Of a DNA stretch of 64,000 nt, positions 1 through 6,737 are shown piece after piece. The stretch is from Kaistella antarctica (GTDB lineage: Bacteria; Bacteroidota; Bacteroidia; Flavobacteriales; Weeksellaceae), in contig NZ_FOIX01000003.1 of NCBI RefSeq assembly GCF_900109615.1, positions 248,001-312,000 of the forward strand. Reading direction: 5' to 3'. Every line of letters begins with the position of its first letter. The first letter of the stretch is position 1. Both the position numbers and the translations under genes were made by a program. The notes below the pieces were generated by a model. It did not search any database. It worked only from the letters and a program-made list of their open reading frames with translations, and was not told the DNA's origin.

Positions 1-1
1 T

Positions 2-1432
2 GGAGCTATTGGAATTATAAGAATTTCGGGTAACGAAGCTTTTCAAATTGCAGCTAAAATTTTTGAAGGTAAGAATCTGGAGGAGGTGAAAACGCACACC
101 ATTCATTATGGATATATCGTGGATAAGAGCCAAGAGGTAACTATGAATGATGATCGATCATTGATGAATGATGAACAAGGATCAATCGACCATCAACGAT
201 CAACCATCAACGATGAAGTAATTGACGAGGTGATGGTTTCGGTTTTTAAAGCGCCGAAAACCTTTACGGCAGAAGATTCTGTGGAGATTTCTTTTCATGG
301 TTCGCCGCATATTGCCAAGAAAATTCTGGAAGTTTTGGTGAAGAATGGGGCGCGACTGGCGAAAGCCGGGGAATTTACCATGCGTGCTTTTATGAACGGC
401 AGAATTGATCTGGCGCAGGCGGAATCGATTGCTGATTTGATCGCTTCGGAAAATGAGGCGTCGCGGAAAGTGGCTTTGAATCAGTTGAAAGGGGGAATTA
501 CGAATGAGATTTCGATCCTTAGAAATGACTTGCTGAATTTTACGTCGCTGATTGAACTGGAACTGGATTTCGGGGAGGAGGATGTGGAATTTGCGGACCG
601 GACCGCTATGAATAAACTGCTGCTCAACCTGCGCCATAAACTGAGCGCTTTGATTGAGAGTTTCCAATACGGAAATGCGCTGAAAAATGGAGTAGAAGTC
701 GCCATTATCGGGAAACCGAATGCGGGAAAATCAACGCTTTTGAATGCGTTGTTGAAAGAGGAAAGAGCCATTGTTTCTGAAATTGCCGGTACGACACGCG
801 ATACGATTGAGGAAGTGATTCATTTGAAAGGAACGGCTTTTCGGTTTGTGGATACGGCGGGACTTCGGGAAACAACCGATATCATTGAGAAAATTGGCGT
901 AACGAAAGCGAAGGAGAAAATTGCTTCGGCGAAAGTGCTGTTGTATCTTTACGATGAGCGGGATTCTACGACGGAAGAAGTGATTGCTTTTGTGAAGGAA
1001 TTTCACCGCGAAGATTTGAAAATCGTCTTGGTTCATAATAAAGTGGATTTGGCTAAGACCGAAGCTTTTAACGAATTTGACACCGCTTTAACCCAAGAAT
1101 TGTTTCCAGCTTATGGTGATGAATTGTTGAGGATTTCCGCGAAAGATCAAACAGGAATTGAAGCCGTAAAAACCGTTTTGGTTGATTACGTGGAGAACTT
1201 GAAAGATCAGGAAAGCAACGTGATCATTACGAATCAAAGGCATTTTGATGCGTTGCAGAAATCATTGCAATCTGTTTTGCAGGTGGAGGAAGCGGTGAGT
1301 TCTGGGATTCATACCGAATTGTTGGCGTATGAGTTGAGAAATGCGCTGGAGCAGTTGGGTGAGATCTCTGGGGAGTTTACGAATGATGAGGTTTTGGGAA
1401 ATATCTTCTCAAAATTTTGCATCGGCAAATAA
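2..1432 (+). CDS. mnmE: MnmE (TrmE) tRNA modification GTPase, 5' end outside window, with in-frame repeat insertion
   Basis: MnmE works with MnmG to install the (carboxymethyl)aminomethyl group on U34 of certain tRNAs. The reading frame is open from base 2 (GAIGIIRISG), so the true start lies upstream and the GTG at 86 is not the start. G1 (GKPNAGKS, near 709-732), the GTTRDT switch, DTAG and NKVD of the G domain are all present. The protein ends in the conserved catalytic CIGK, so the C-terminus is intact. In the N-terminal folate-binding domain, about 27 extra residues (bases about 140-220) separate VDKSQEV from IDEVMVSVF, which are contiguous in ordinary MnmE. The extra DNA is rich in ATGATNGATC words and is flanked by GAGGTA/GAAGTA. 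The frame is kept, so the protein may still work. Confidence 0.95.
   Translation, partial: GAIGIIRISGNEAFQIAAKIFEGKNLEEVKTHTIHYGYIVDKSQEVTMNDDRSLMNDEQGSIDHQRSTINDEVIDEVMVSVFKAPKTFTAEDSVEISFHGSPHIAKKILEVLVKNGARLAKAGEFTMRAFMNGRIDLAQAESIADLIASENEASRKVALNQLKGGITNEISILRNDLLNFTSLIELELDFGEEDVEFADRTAMNKLLLNLRHKLSALIESFQYGNALKNGVEVAIIGKPNAGKSTLLNALLKEERAIVSEIAGTTRDTIEEVIHLKGTAFRFVDTAGLRETTDIIEKIGVTKAKEKIASAKVLLYLYDERDSTTEEVIAFVKEFHREDLKIVLVHNKVDLAKTEAFNEFDTALTQELFPAYGDELLRISAKDQTGIEAVKTVLVDYVENLKDQESNVIITNQRHFDALQKSLQSVLQVEEAVSSGIHTELLAYELRNALEQLGEISGEFTNDEVLGNIFSKFCIGK
140..220. repeat. ATGATNGATC-type repeat inserted in frame within mnmE
   Basis: This 81-bp stretch consists of words such as ATGAATGATGATCGATCATTG on the left and the roughly inverted ATCAACGATCAACCATCAACG on the right, so it could fold on itself. 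It is bounded by GAGGTA on the left and GAAGTA on the right, a near-perfect 6-bp direct repeat that looks like a target duplication. Related words occur at 3844-3890 and 52518-52575. It encodes 27 in-frame residues without a stop. That it is an insertion is inferred from the normal MnmE architecture. Confidence 0.7.
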
Positions 1433-1548
1433 ATGACGCACTCTAAAACAATTATTACAGTTTCAAACCCGCAAAAGTCTATCTTCAACCATAGCCAATT
1501 ATTTTCGAAAATTCTCTTAATGAATAGCAGCTCAGATCAAAATTTTAC

Positions 1549-2709
1549 ATGAAGAACAACGACCTCAAATACGATTATATCATTGCTGGCGCTGGGTGTG
1601 CTGGGTTAAGTTTGCTTTACCGATTGCTCGTTGATCCGGTTTTACAATCTAAAAAAATCCTGGTGATTGATCGAGTTCAGAAAAATGAAAACGATCGAAC
1701 CTGGTGTTTTTGGGAAGAAGGGAAAGGTCTTTTTGAATCGGTGGTTATGCACGAATGGAAATCTTTGATTTTTAAAAATGAAAACTTTACCCGACAATTT
1801 GAGTTAGAAAAGTATCGCTACAAAATGATACAGGGAAAAGATTTTTATGACTTTGTCCTTTCGTATGCAACAGGTTATGAAAATGTGACTTTTAAAAATG
1901 AAAATATAAAAGGGATTACAGCAGACCAAACTGAGGCAACTGTAGAAACGGAGGAGCATATTTATCAATCAGAATATTTATTCAATTCAACGTCTTTATT
2001 TAATCCAAAGATTACCGAAGAAAATTCATTACTTCAACATTTTACGGGTTGGGTTATTAAAACGAAAGAAGACACTTTTGATTCAAAGGTTGGGACGTTA
2101 ATGGACTTTACTTTAGATCAAAAACATGGCGCAACCTTCATGTATGTGCTGCCCACGAGTTCTACAGAAGCGTTGGTAGAGTACACCTTATTCAGCAAAA
2201 GTGTTTTGCCCAAAGAAGACTATCAAACGGCTTTGACGCATTATATTAATAATAATCTTCAAATCAGCGACTACGAAATTACCCATACTGAGTTTGGAAT
2301 CATCCCGATGTCGCTGGCCAAGTTTGAGCGGAACAGTGATGCTTTTAATCGCATTATCAATATTGGCACCGCCGGCGGCTACACCAAGGCGAGTAGTGGC
2401 TATACTTTTCAGTTTGTTCAGAAGAATACGGCACAAATCGTTAGCAATTTAAGAGCGGAAATTAATCCGAGTCCTCAAAAAACGTTTAATGACAAAAGGT
2501 ATGAATGGTATGACCGCACTTTACTGGAAGTGCTTCTCTCTGATAAAATGGAAGGAAAAGAAATTTTCGCCATGATGTTTTCAAAGCGTTCGCCAGAAAG
2601 GATTTTAAAATTTTTGGCCAATGAAAGTTCCCTGATCGATGACCTTAAAATTGTCAGCGTGTTACCCATTAAACATTTTCTTACGGCGGGATTGAAACAA
2701 TTAAAGTAA
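1549..2709 (+). CDS. crtY: Lycopene beta-cyclase, CrtY type
   Basis: This FAD/NAD(P)-dependent enzyme closes the beta-ionone rings of lycopene to give beta-carotene, the precursor of zeaxanthin-type yellow pigments of flavobacteria. The N-terminus has the dinucleotide-binding fold with GAGCAG (residues 14-19), followed by the family-diagnostic DRTWCFW at about 49-55. The length of 386 residues is normal for CrtY. The gene stands alone on the plus strand between mnmE and a repeat-rich stretch; no other carotenoid gene is in the window. The ATG start gives the usual short lead before the Rossmann motif. Confidence 0.92.
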   Translation: MKNNDLKYDYIIAGAGCAGLSLLYRLLVDPVLQSKKILVIDRVQKNENDRTWCFWEEGKGLFESVVMHEWKSLIFKNENFTRQFELEKYRYKMIQGKDFYDFVLSYATGYENVTFKNENIKGITADQTEATVETEEHIYQSEYLFNSTSLFNPKITEENSLLQHFTGWVIKTKEDTFDSKVGTLMDFTLDQKHGATFMYVLPTSSTEALVEYTLFSKSVLPKEDYQTALTHYINNNLQISDYEITHTEFGIIPMSLAKFERNSDAFNRIINIGTAGGYTKASSGYTFQFVQKNTAQIVSNLRAEINPSPQKTFNDKRYEWYDRTLLEVLLSDKMEGKEIFAMMFSKRSPERILKFLANESSLIDDLKIVSVLPIKHFLTAGLKQLK

Positions 2710-2722
2710 ATACCTACTTTAA

Positions 2723-2763
2723 AAGGAAACGGCATTGCGTATTTTGCCAACTTTCGTTTCCTT
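2723..2763 (+). other. Stem-loop downstream of crtY
   Basis: AAGGAAACG (2723-2731) pairs with CGTTTCCTT (2755-2763), and an inner GGCA/TGCC pair lies inside the loop. No T-run follows, so it is not a canonical intrinsic terminator, but its position just after the crtY stop suggests 3'-end processing or weak termination. Confidence 0.5.
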
Positions 2764-2959
2764 GGCTACAGTTCGCCCGATAAATTAATGAATTGGAAAA
2801 ATGAAATTATAGTAAGCGTTCAATTATAATCTTTTTTTTAAATTCCACTAAAACCTTTTTACATTCCTATTTTTCATTTTTAAATTCTAGCACACCAAGC
2901 TGATTCTTTTTCTGACTCAAAACTACTATTACTGGGTAAGTTTTTTTACCAGTTGCGAA

Positions 2960-3335
2960 CATTGCTGAGTGAAACGCCTTTGCGCCTTTAAAAACACCCG
3001 CAAAACATCACAATTGTAAAGAAATATTTGCGTTAAGAAACATCCCATTATTCAGAACTTTTCAACTTTCAACCATGTCAAAAATCCTTCACAACCATTG
3101 CTGAGTGAAACGCCTCTGCGCCTTTAAAAACACCCGCAAAACATCACAATTGTAAAGAAATCTTTGCGACATTGCGTTAAGAAACATCCCATTATTCAGA
3201 ACTTCTCAACTTTCAACCATGTCAAAAATCCTTCACAACCATTGCTGAGTGAAACGCCTTTGCGCCCTTAAAAACACCCGCAAAACATCGCAATTGTAAA
3301 GAAATCTTTGCGCCTTTGCGTTAAAAAAGCATTGT
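2960..3335. repeat. Three tandem copies of a 136-144 bp intergenic repeat
   Basis: The unit begins CATTGCTGAGTGAAACGCC at 2960, 3096 and 3240, giving spacings of 136 and 144 bp; the third copy is cut short near 3335. Copies share TTTGCGCCTTTAAAAACACCCGC, ACATCACAATTGTAAAGAAA and, in the first two, a run ending GTCAAAAATCCTTCACAAC. The 8-bp difference comes from an extra GACATTGC inside copy 2. No credible ORF crosses the array. The remaining non-coding DNA of 2764-3538 is AT-rich and shows nothing else that can be named. Confidence 0.9.
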
Positions 3336-3538
3336 AAACCAGGCATTTACCCGAGCTACAGACAACTAAAACCCCAGTACCAAACAAAATTAAAATTAAG
3401 GTCTATTCACCTTATAAAATACCGTGAAAACGCTGAAGAACTTATTTCAATTTATTTGCACCTTGTAACCTCTAAATGCAGCATCATTTCAACTGCTAAA
3501 AAAACACAACCATTAACCTTTATTAAAAAACTGAACTC

Positions 3539-3802
3539 ATGAAAACAAATGATGACCCTTTCCAAGAAAATGAGGTAACGCTCCTAAAAACGCTGAACCT
3601 TTTAACCCACATTTTAGAGCATCTTAACAATCCTCAGCCAAAAGAGGAAACGTTTTACGACAATGCCGATTTAAAAAGACTCCTTAATCTGAGCGACAGC
3701 GCTCTGCACCGTTTGCGGAAATCTAAAAAGATTCCCTTCTGAAAAATAGGTGGGAAAGTATTTTATCCCCGCTCTTATTTCAACAAAGCCTTCAAGTATT
3801 GA
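3539..3802 (+). pseudogene. Small helix-turn-helix (excisionase/MerR-like) gene interrupted by an in-frame TGA
   Basis: The first 67 codons encode a protein of the small Bacteroidota HTH type: a short N-terminal helix, then FYDNADLKRLLNLSDSALHRLRKSKKIPF. A TGA at 3740-3742 stops translation exactly where the beta-wing should begin. The same frame continues after it as KIGGKVFYPRSYFNKAFKY and stops at 3800-3802, which is the expected C-terminus of this family. The simplest reading is a single nonsense mutation in a gene of 87 codons. Readthrough or a sequencing error cannot be excluded. Relatives act as transcription factors or excisionases of integrated elements. Confidence 0.75.
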
Positions 3803-3813
3803 GGGCTTTTTTA
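3785..3813 (+). terminator. Probable rho-independent terminator after the HTH gene
   Basis: AAAGCC and GGGCTTTTTT flank a loop that contains the TGA stop of the HTH frame. The T-run lies on the plus strand directly behind the stem. The stem is only about 6 bp. Confidence 0.55.
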
Positions 3814-3843
3814 TTGACCACAAAATCACCTCCCCAAATTATT

Positions 3844-3890
3844 AATGATGATTGATCAATCATCATTTATCAATCATCAATGATAATTGA
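3844..3890. repeat. Palindromic copy of the ATGATNGATC repeat family
   Basis: Positions 3844-3867 form a perfect 24-bp palindrome built on TGATGATTGA/TCAATCATCA, followed by further TCAATCATCAATGATAATTGAT words. The vocabulary matches the insertion in mnmE and the tract near 52.5 kb. The rest of 3803-4108 has no gene I can support apart from the four direct repeats listed separately. Confidence 0.75.
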
Positions 3891-4000
3891 TTACCCATCT
3901 TCCTCCCACCTTTCTTCGACCATCCTTCGACAAAAACATCTTTTTTCCGAAGAATACTCGAAGAAGACCCGAACAAGTGTCGAAGGAAGTGGCGACTAGT

Positions 4001-4040
4001 CGGTCAGAATCTGTCAAAACCTGTCAAAAGCGGTCAGGTT
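4001..4040 (+). promoter_or_regulatory. Four direct repeats at exact 10-bp spacing (operator or iteron-like)
   Basis: CGGTCAGAAT, CTGTCAAAAC, CTGTCAAAAG and CGGTCAGGTT follow one another without gaps at 4001, 4011, 4021 and 4031, all sharing the GTCA core. One core per helical turn places all cores on one face of the DNA, as in an operator array. The array ends 68 bp before the ATG of the DUF6266-type gene. Function is inferred from geometry only. Confidence 0.55.
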
Positions 4041-4108
4041 TCGCAAGTCCTTGGAAAAGAGGAAGTTTCTGATTTATCTTCGTTCTAATAATCATAAAAA
4101 ATAGTATT

Positions 4109-4750
4109 ATGGCTACAATTACAAAAGGAATCCTAGGAGGATTCAGTGGAACAGTAGGCACCGTTGTGGGCGCCAACTTTCGGGGCAAAGACATCATTCG
4201 GAGCAGACCCAAAAAAAGCGACCGCAAACCAACCGAGGCTCAAGTGTTGCAACAAAAAAAGTTCACCCTGGTGATTAGTTTTCTGCAACCGCTCAAAGCC
4301 ATCCAGAACCAATATTTTGGGGTGAGCAGTGGTGTAAAATCTAAAGTGAATCTGGCGGCCTCTTACATGCTGAACAACGCTTTGGTGGTGGTGGCAGACG
4401 AACCTTCTTTGGTTTACAACAAAATCCTGATCACCAAGGGAGAATTGGCAGGGTTCCAGAATTTGGAGGCGACGCCGGCCGTGGGTAGAATTTTACATTT
4501 CACCTGGGAAGACAACAGTTTGCAGGGAAACGCCAGTGCTACGGATGTGGCCAATGTGGTTTGTTACAATGAAATTGCGGGCACTTTCGAAATGTACCAA
4601 GCGATAGCAACCCGCGCAGATTTGGCCGCGCAAATCATTTTGCCGCCTTATTTAGCTGGCTTAGACGTTCATGTCTGGATGTACTTTAACAACGTCGCCC
4701 AAAAGGTTGCGTGCAACAGTCCCTATCTCGGCTTGATTACTCTATTGTAA
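4109..4750 (+). CDS. DUF6266 family protein
   Basis: The N-terminus ATITKGILGGFSGTVGTVVGANFRGKDIIRSRPKK is the recognisable signature of the DUF6266 family, restricted as far as I recall to Bacteroidota and often present in several copies per genome. The 213-residue length is normal. No signal peptide or membrane segment is visible; the C-terminal half is beta-rich with a lone YLAGLDVHVWMYF segment. Function is unknown. It has its own strong terminator, a repeat array upstream and a broken HTH gene nearby, a setting that hints at a former mobile element, though no integrase or structural phage gene is present. Confidence 0.75.
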   Translation: MATITKGILGGFSGTVGTVVGANFRGKDIIRSRPKKSDRKPTEAQVLQQKKFTLVISFLQPLKAIQNQYFGVSSGVKSKVNLAASYMLNNALVVVADEPSLVYNKILITKGELAGFQNLEATPAVGRILHFTWEDNSLQGNASATDVANVVCYNEIAGTFEMYQAIATRADLAAQIILPPYLAGLDVHVWMYFNNVAQKVACNSPYLGLITLL

Positions 4751-4754
4751 CACG

Positions 4755-4784
4755 AAACTCCACTTGCGAAAGTGGAGTTTTTTT
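4755..4784 (+). terminator. Intrinsic terminator of the DUF6266 gene
   Basis: A perfect 11-bp stem, AAACTCCACTT (4755-4765) with AAGTGGAGTTT (4770-4780), encloses a GCGA loop and runs into a T-tract. A near-identical hairpin recurs at about 5448-5477. Confidence 0.9.
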
Positions 4785-4921
4785 GTGGGGTAACTCGTGT
4801 TTTCACTGGTTTAAAACAAGCCTCTAAAAATAAAAAAGTAAGTTTAAACTAAGTCTTACCATTAGTAAACAAGAGGGCAATCAACTTTGCCAAGCATGTT
4901 TCCTACTGAATTTTAAATAAG

Positions 4922-4929
4922 TATTTTTG
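4922..4929 (+). promoter_or_regulatory. -7 box of the RlpA-like gene
   Basis: TATTTTTG matches the Bacteroidota -7 consensus TAnnTTTG and lies 58 nt before the ATG. No clear TTG -33 element is seen at the expected spacing. Confidence 0.5.
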
Positions 4930-4987
4930 CAAGCTTTAAGATAATCAAACGAACTTTCATCTTCACCCCTTACTGGAAAAAAGAAAA

Positions 4988-5383
4988 ATGATCAACCCAT
5001 CTGCCTTTAACAAAACCCTCAAGATTTTATTTGTAGTCCTGCTGAGTCTTACGTTATATTCATGTGGCGCCAACAGAGGCAACATTGGCTCTTCTTATCA
5101 AACGACTACGGTTTCGTATTACGCCAACAAATTTAATGGTAACAAAACGGCCAGCGGCGAGGTGTACAAACATGCTAAAATGACCGCCGCCCACAAAAGC
5201 CTGTCGTTCGGTACCCAAGTAGAAATCATCAATATCGAAAATTCACAGAAAGTAATGGTAACGATCAATGACCGAGGTCCCTTAAAAGCGGGTAGAGCTT
5301 TTGATCTGAGTCAGGGTGCTTTTAAAAAAATAGGGAATTTGAAAGAGGGGATTTTGAAAGTGAAATATAAAGTGCTGCGGTAA
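4988..5383 (+). CDS. RlpA-like double-psi beta-barrel lipoprotein
   Basis: RlpA proteins bind or cleave denuded glycan strands at the septum. The N-terminus is a lipoprotein signal with lipobox LYSC (Cys26). The mature part is a compact double-psi barrel with YANKFNGNKTASGEVY, TAAHKSLSFGT and VTINDRGP, including the conserved Asp-Arg-Gly-Pro of the family. At 131 residues it is a minimal RlpA without the C-terminal SPOR domain, so peptidoglycan binding must rely on the barrel. It is a single-gene unit with its own promoter and terminator. Confidence 0.88.
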   Translation: MINPSAFNKTLKILFVVLLSLTLYSCGANRGNIGSSYQTTTVSYYANKFNGNKTASGEVYKHAKMTAAHKSLSFGTQVEIINIENSQKVMVTINDRGPLKAGRAFDLSQGAFKKIGNLKEGILKVKYKVLR

Positions 5384-5447
5384 AGAGCACAGTGAAGTAT
5401 AGATTAAAACAGTTAAGATCTGGAATTGATTATTTTTTTAAAAGTAA

Positions 5448-5477
5448 ATTCCTCTTGTGAAAGTGGAGTTTTTTTGT
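5448..5477 (+). terminator. Terminator of the RlpA-like gene, degenerate copy of the 4755 hairpin
   Basis: AATTCCTCTT (5448-5457) pairs with AAGTGGAGTT (about 5461-5470) with one wobble and one mismatch, followed by seven Ts. The right arm is identical to that of the terminator at 4755-4784. It separates the plus-strand gene from the converging defence operon. Confidence 0.75.
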
Positions 5478-5499
5478 AGTGTTCGTACTGCAATTGATT

Positions 5500-6735
5500 T
5501 CAATACAATTTTACACAATCAATAATTTCTTTTGATAAATTTTTATTTAATTTTCCATTTTTTAATATCTCAGCGAAAGCCAATTGGCAGTGATGTTCTT
5601 GAGAATCCATAGGTAACGCAAAGCTTCCTGTTCTGTTTTGTTGATTTACAGATTGTGGGTATAATAAAATACTTTGATGACTTGCCCAGTGGTGATTGTA
5701 AACATACATTTGTTTTAAATCTTCATCACTTGGTCTGCTGTTTTTAAGCACTTTCCACTTGGTGTCTATCACATATACTTTATTAGAAATTTTATTTACA
5801 AGAACAATATCTGGTTTTATTTTCTGATTTTTTCCCCAGAATAATTTTTTACTCTGGCCCAAAACTTGAAATTCATTAGAATGGTTTTTTTTCAAAATTT
5901 TGAAAATGTATTCTTCCCAAAGGACGTTCATATCAAACATAATAGCCAGCAAATTTTCTCTTCCTGATTGTATATCTGGCTTATAATTTAGTAAAATCAG
6001 TTTGGCAATAGTCAAGGCTTGCTGGTAAGGAATATGCTTTCTGGAAATTTCTATTTTTCCAAAATGAGTAGGATTTACTTTCAAAGTTTTTACATCTGGA
6101 AAAATTGTTTTTAATCTGCCAATTCTATCTTTTAACAAAGATGAATTAGATAGCAATTCTATTATAAGTAATGCTTCAAATAAAATCTGATGTAATAGAT
6201 GATCTTTGGTATAAATAGAATGTCTGATGTAAAACCGCTCTTTATGAATAGTATTTTTAGCAATGTTTTCTGAAAACTTTATGGCGCCTTTAAGCGTTTT
6301 CATCTGTCCAGATATTGGTTGGTATTTTTTTATAAATCCATTTCTTATAAGAGTTTCTATTTCATTGAGGTAGAGTTCATAATACAATTCAAGTACAGAA
6401 TTAGATTTCAATTTTAAGTGTGCTTCTCCGGTTTGCTTAGCCTGCATCAGATTGCAGGTTTTCAGCATATCGAGAAGAATACTTTGCCAGACTTTTTCGT
6501 TTCCTTCCTTTCCTACTTTTGGCAAAATTTCTATAGTAGTCTTTCCAATTTGGATGGCACCAACGTATTGTTTAAATCTTACGCCATAGGGTATTAATTC
6601 AAAGAAAGGAGTTTCCGGATTTGCAGTGTAGTATTTTTCAAAAGCAAGAAACAGATCTTTGGAAAAAACATCTCTTTCCCATTTTCCTTTCCAGGATACT
6701 TTATCATATTCGAAAAATTGGAGAGGCGCTTTCAA
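5500..6735 (-). CDS. mcrC: McrC-type nuclease subunit of a McrBC-like restriction system
   Basis: McrC supplies the nuclease of modification-dependent McrBC complexes and stimulates the McrB GTPase. The 411-residue protein has the McrC N-terminal fold (EILPKVG motif near residue 70) and a C-terminal PD-(D/E)XK nuclease core: KPDIVLV near 305-311 and VYVIDTKWK near 318-326, supplying the Asp...Asp-x-Lys catalytic triad. The nuclease therefore looks active. It is the last gene of a four-gene minus-strand operon; its start lies 2 bp after the stop of the mcrB-like gene. The 3' end faces the RlpA terminator across about 20 bp. Confidence 0.92.
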   Translation of the reverse strand: MKAPLQFFEYDKVSWKGKWERDVFSKDLFLAFEKYYTANPETPFFELIPYGVRFKQYVGAIQIGKTTIEILPKVGKEGNEKVWQSILLDMLKTCNLMQAKQTGEAHLKLKSNSVLELYYELYLNEIETLIRNGFIKKYQPISGQMKTLKGAIKFSENIAKNTIHKERFYIRHSIYTKDHLLHQILFEALLIIELLSNSSLLKDRIGRLKTIFPDVKTLKVNPTHFGKIEISRKHIPYQQALTIAKLILLNYKPDIQSGRENLLAIMFDMNVLWEEYIFKILKKNHSNEFQVLGQSKKLFWGKNQKIKPDIVLVNKISNKVYVIDTKWKVLKNSRPSDEDLKQMYVYNHHWASHQSILLYPQSVNQQNRTGSFALPMDSQEHHCQLAFAEILKNGKLNKNLSKEIIDCVKLY

Positions 6736-6737
6736 TT

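Noticed and set aside
86..88. GTG at 86 as start of mnmE
   Set aside because: The frame is open to the window edge and encodes the conserved GAIGIIRISG upstream, so the start lies outside the window.
3887..4072. Plus-strand ORF of 61 codons
   Set aside because: Low-complexity basic composition. It runs over the phased repeats and a palindrome, with no promoter or family resemblance.
3539..4750. Remnant prophage or integrative element
   Set aside because: A broken HTH gene and a DUF6266 gene alone, without integrase, structural genes or att repeats, are not enough.
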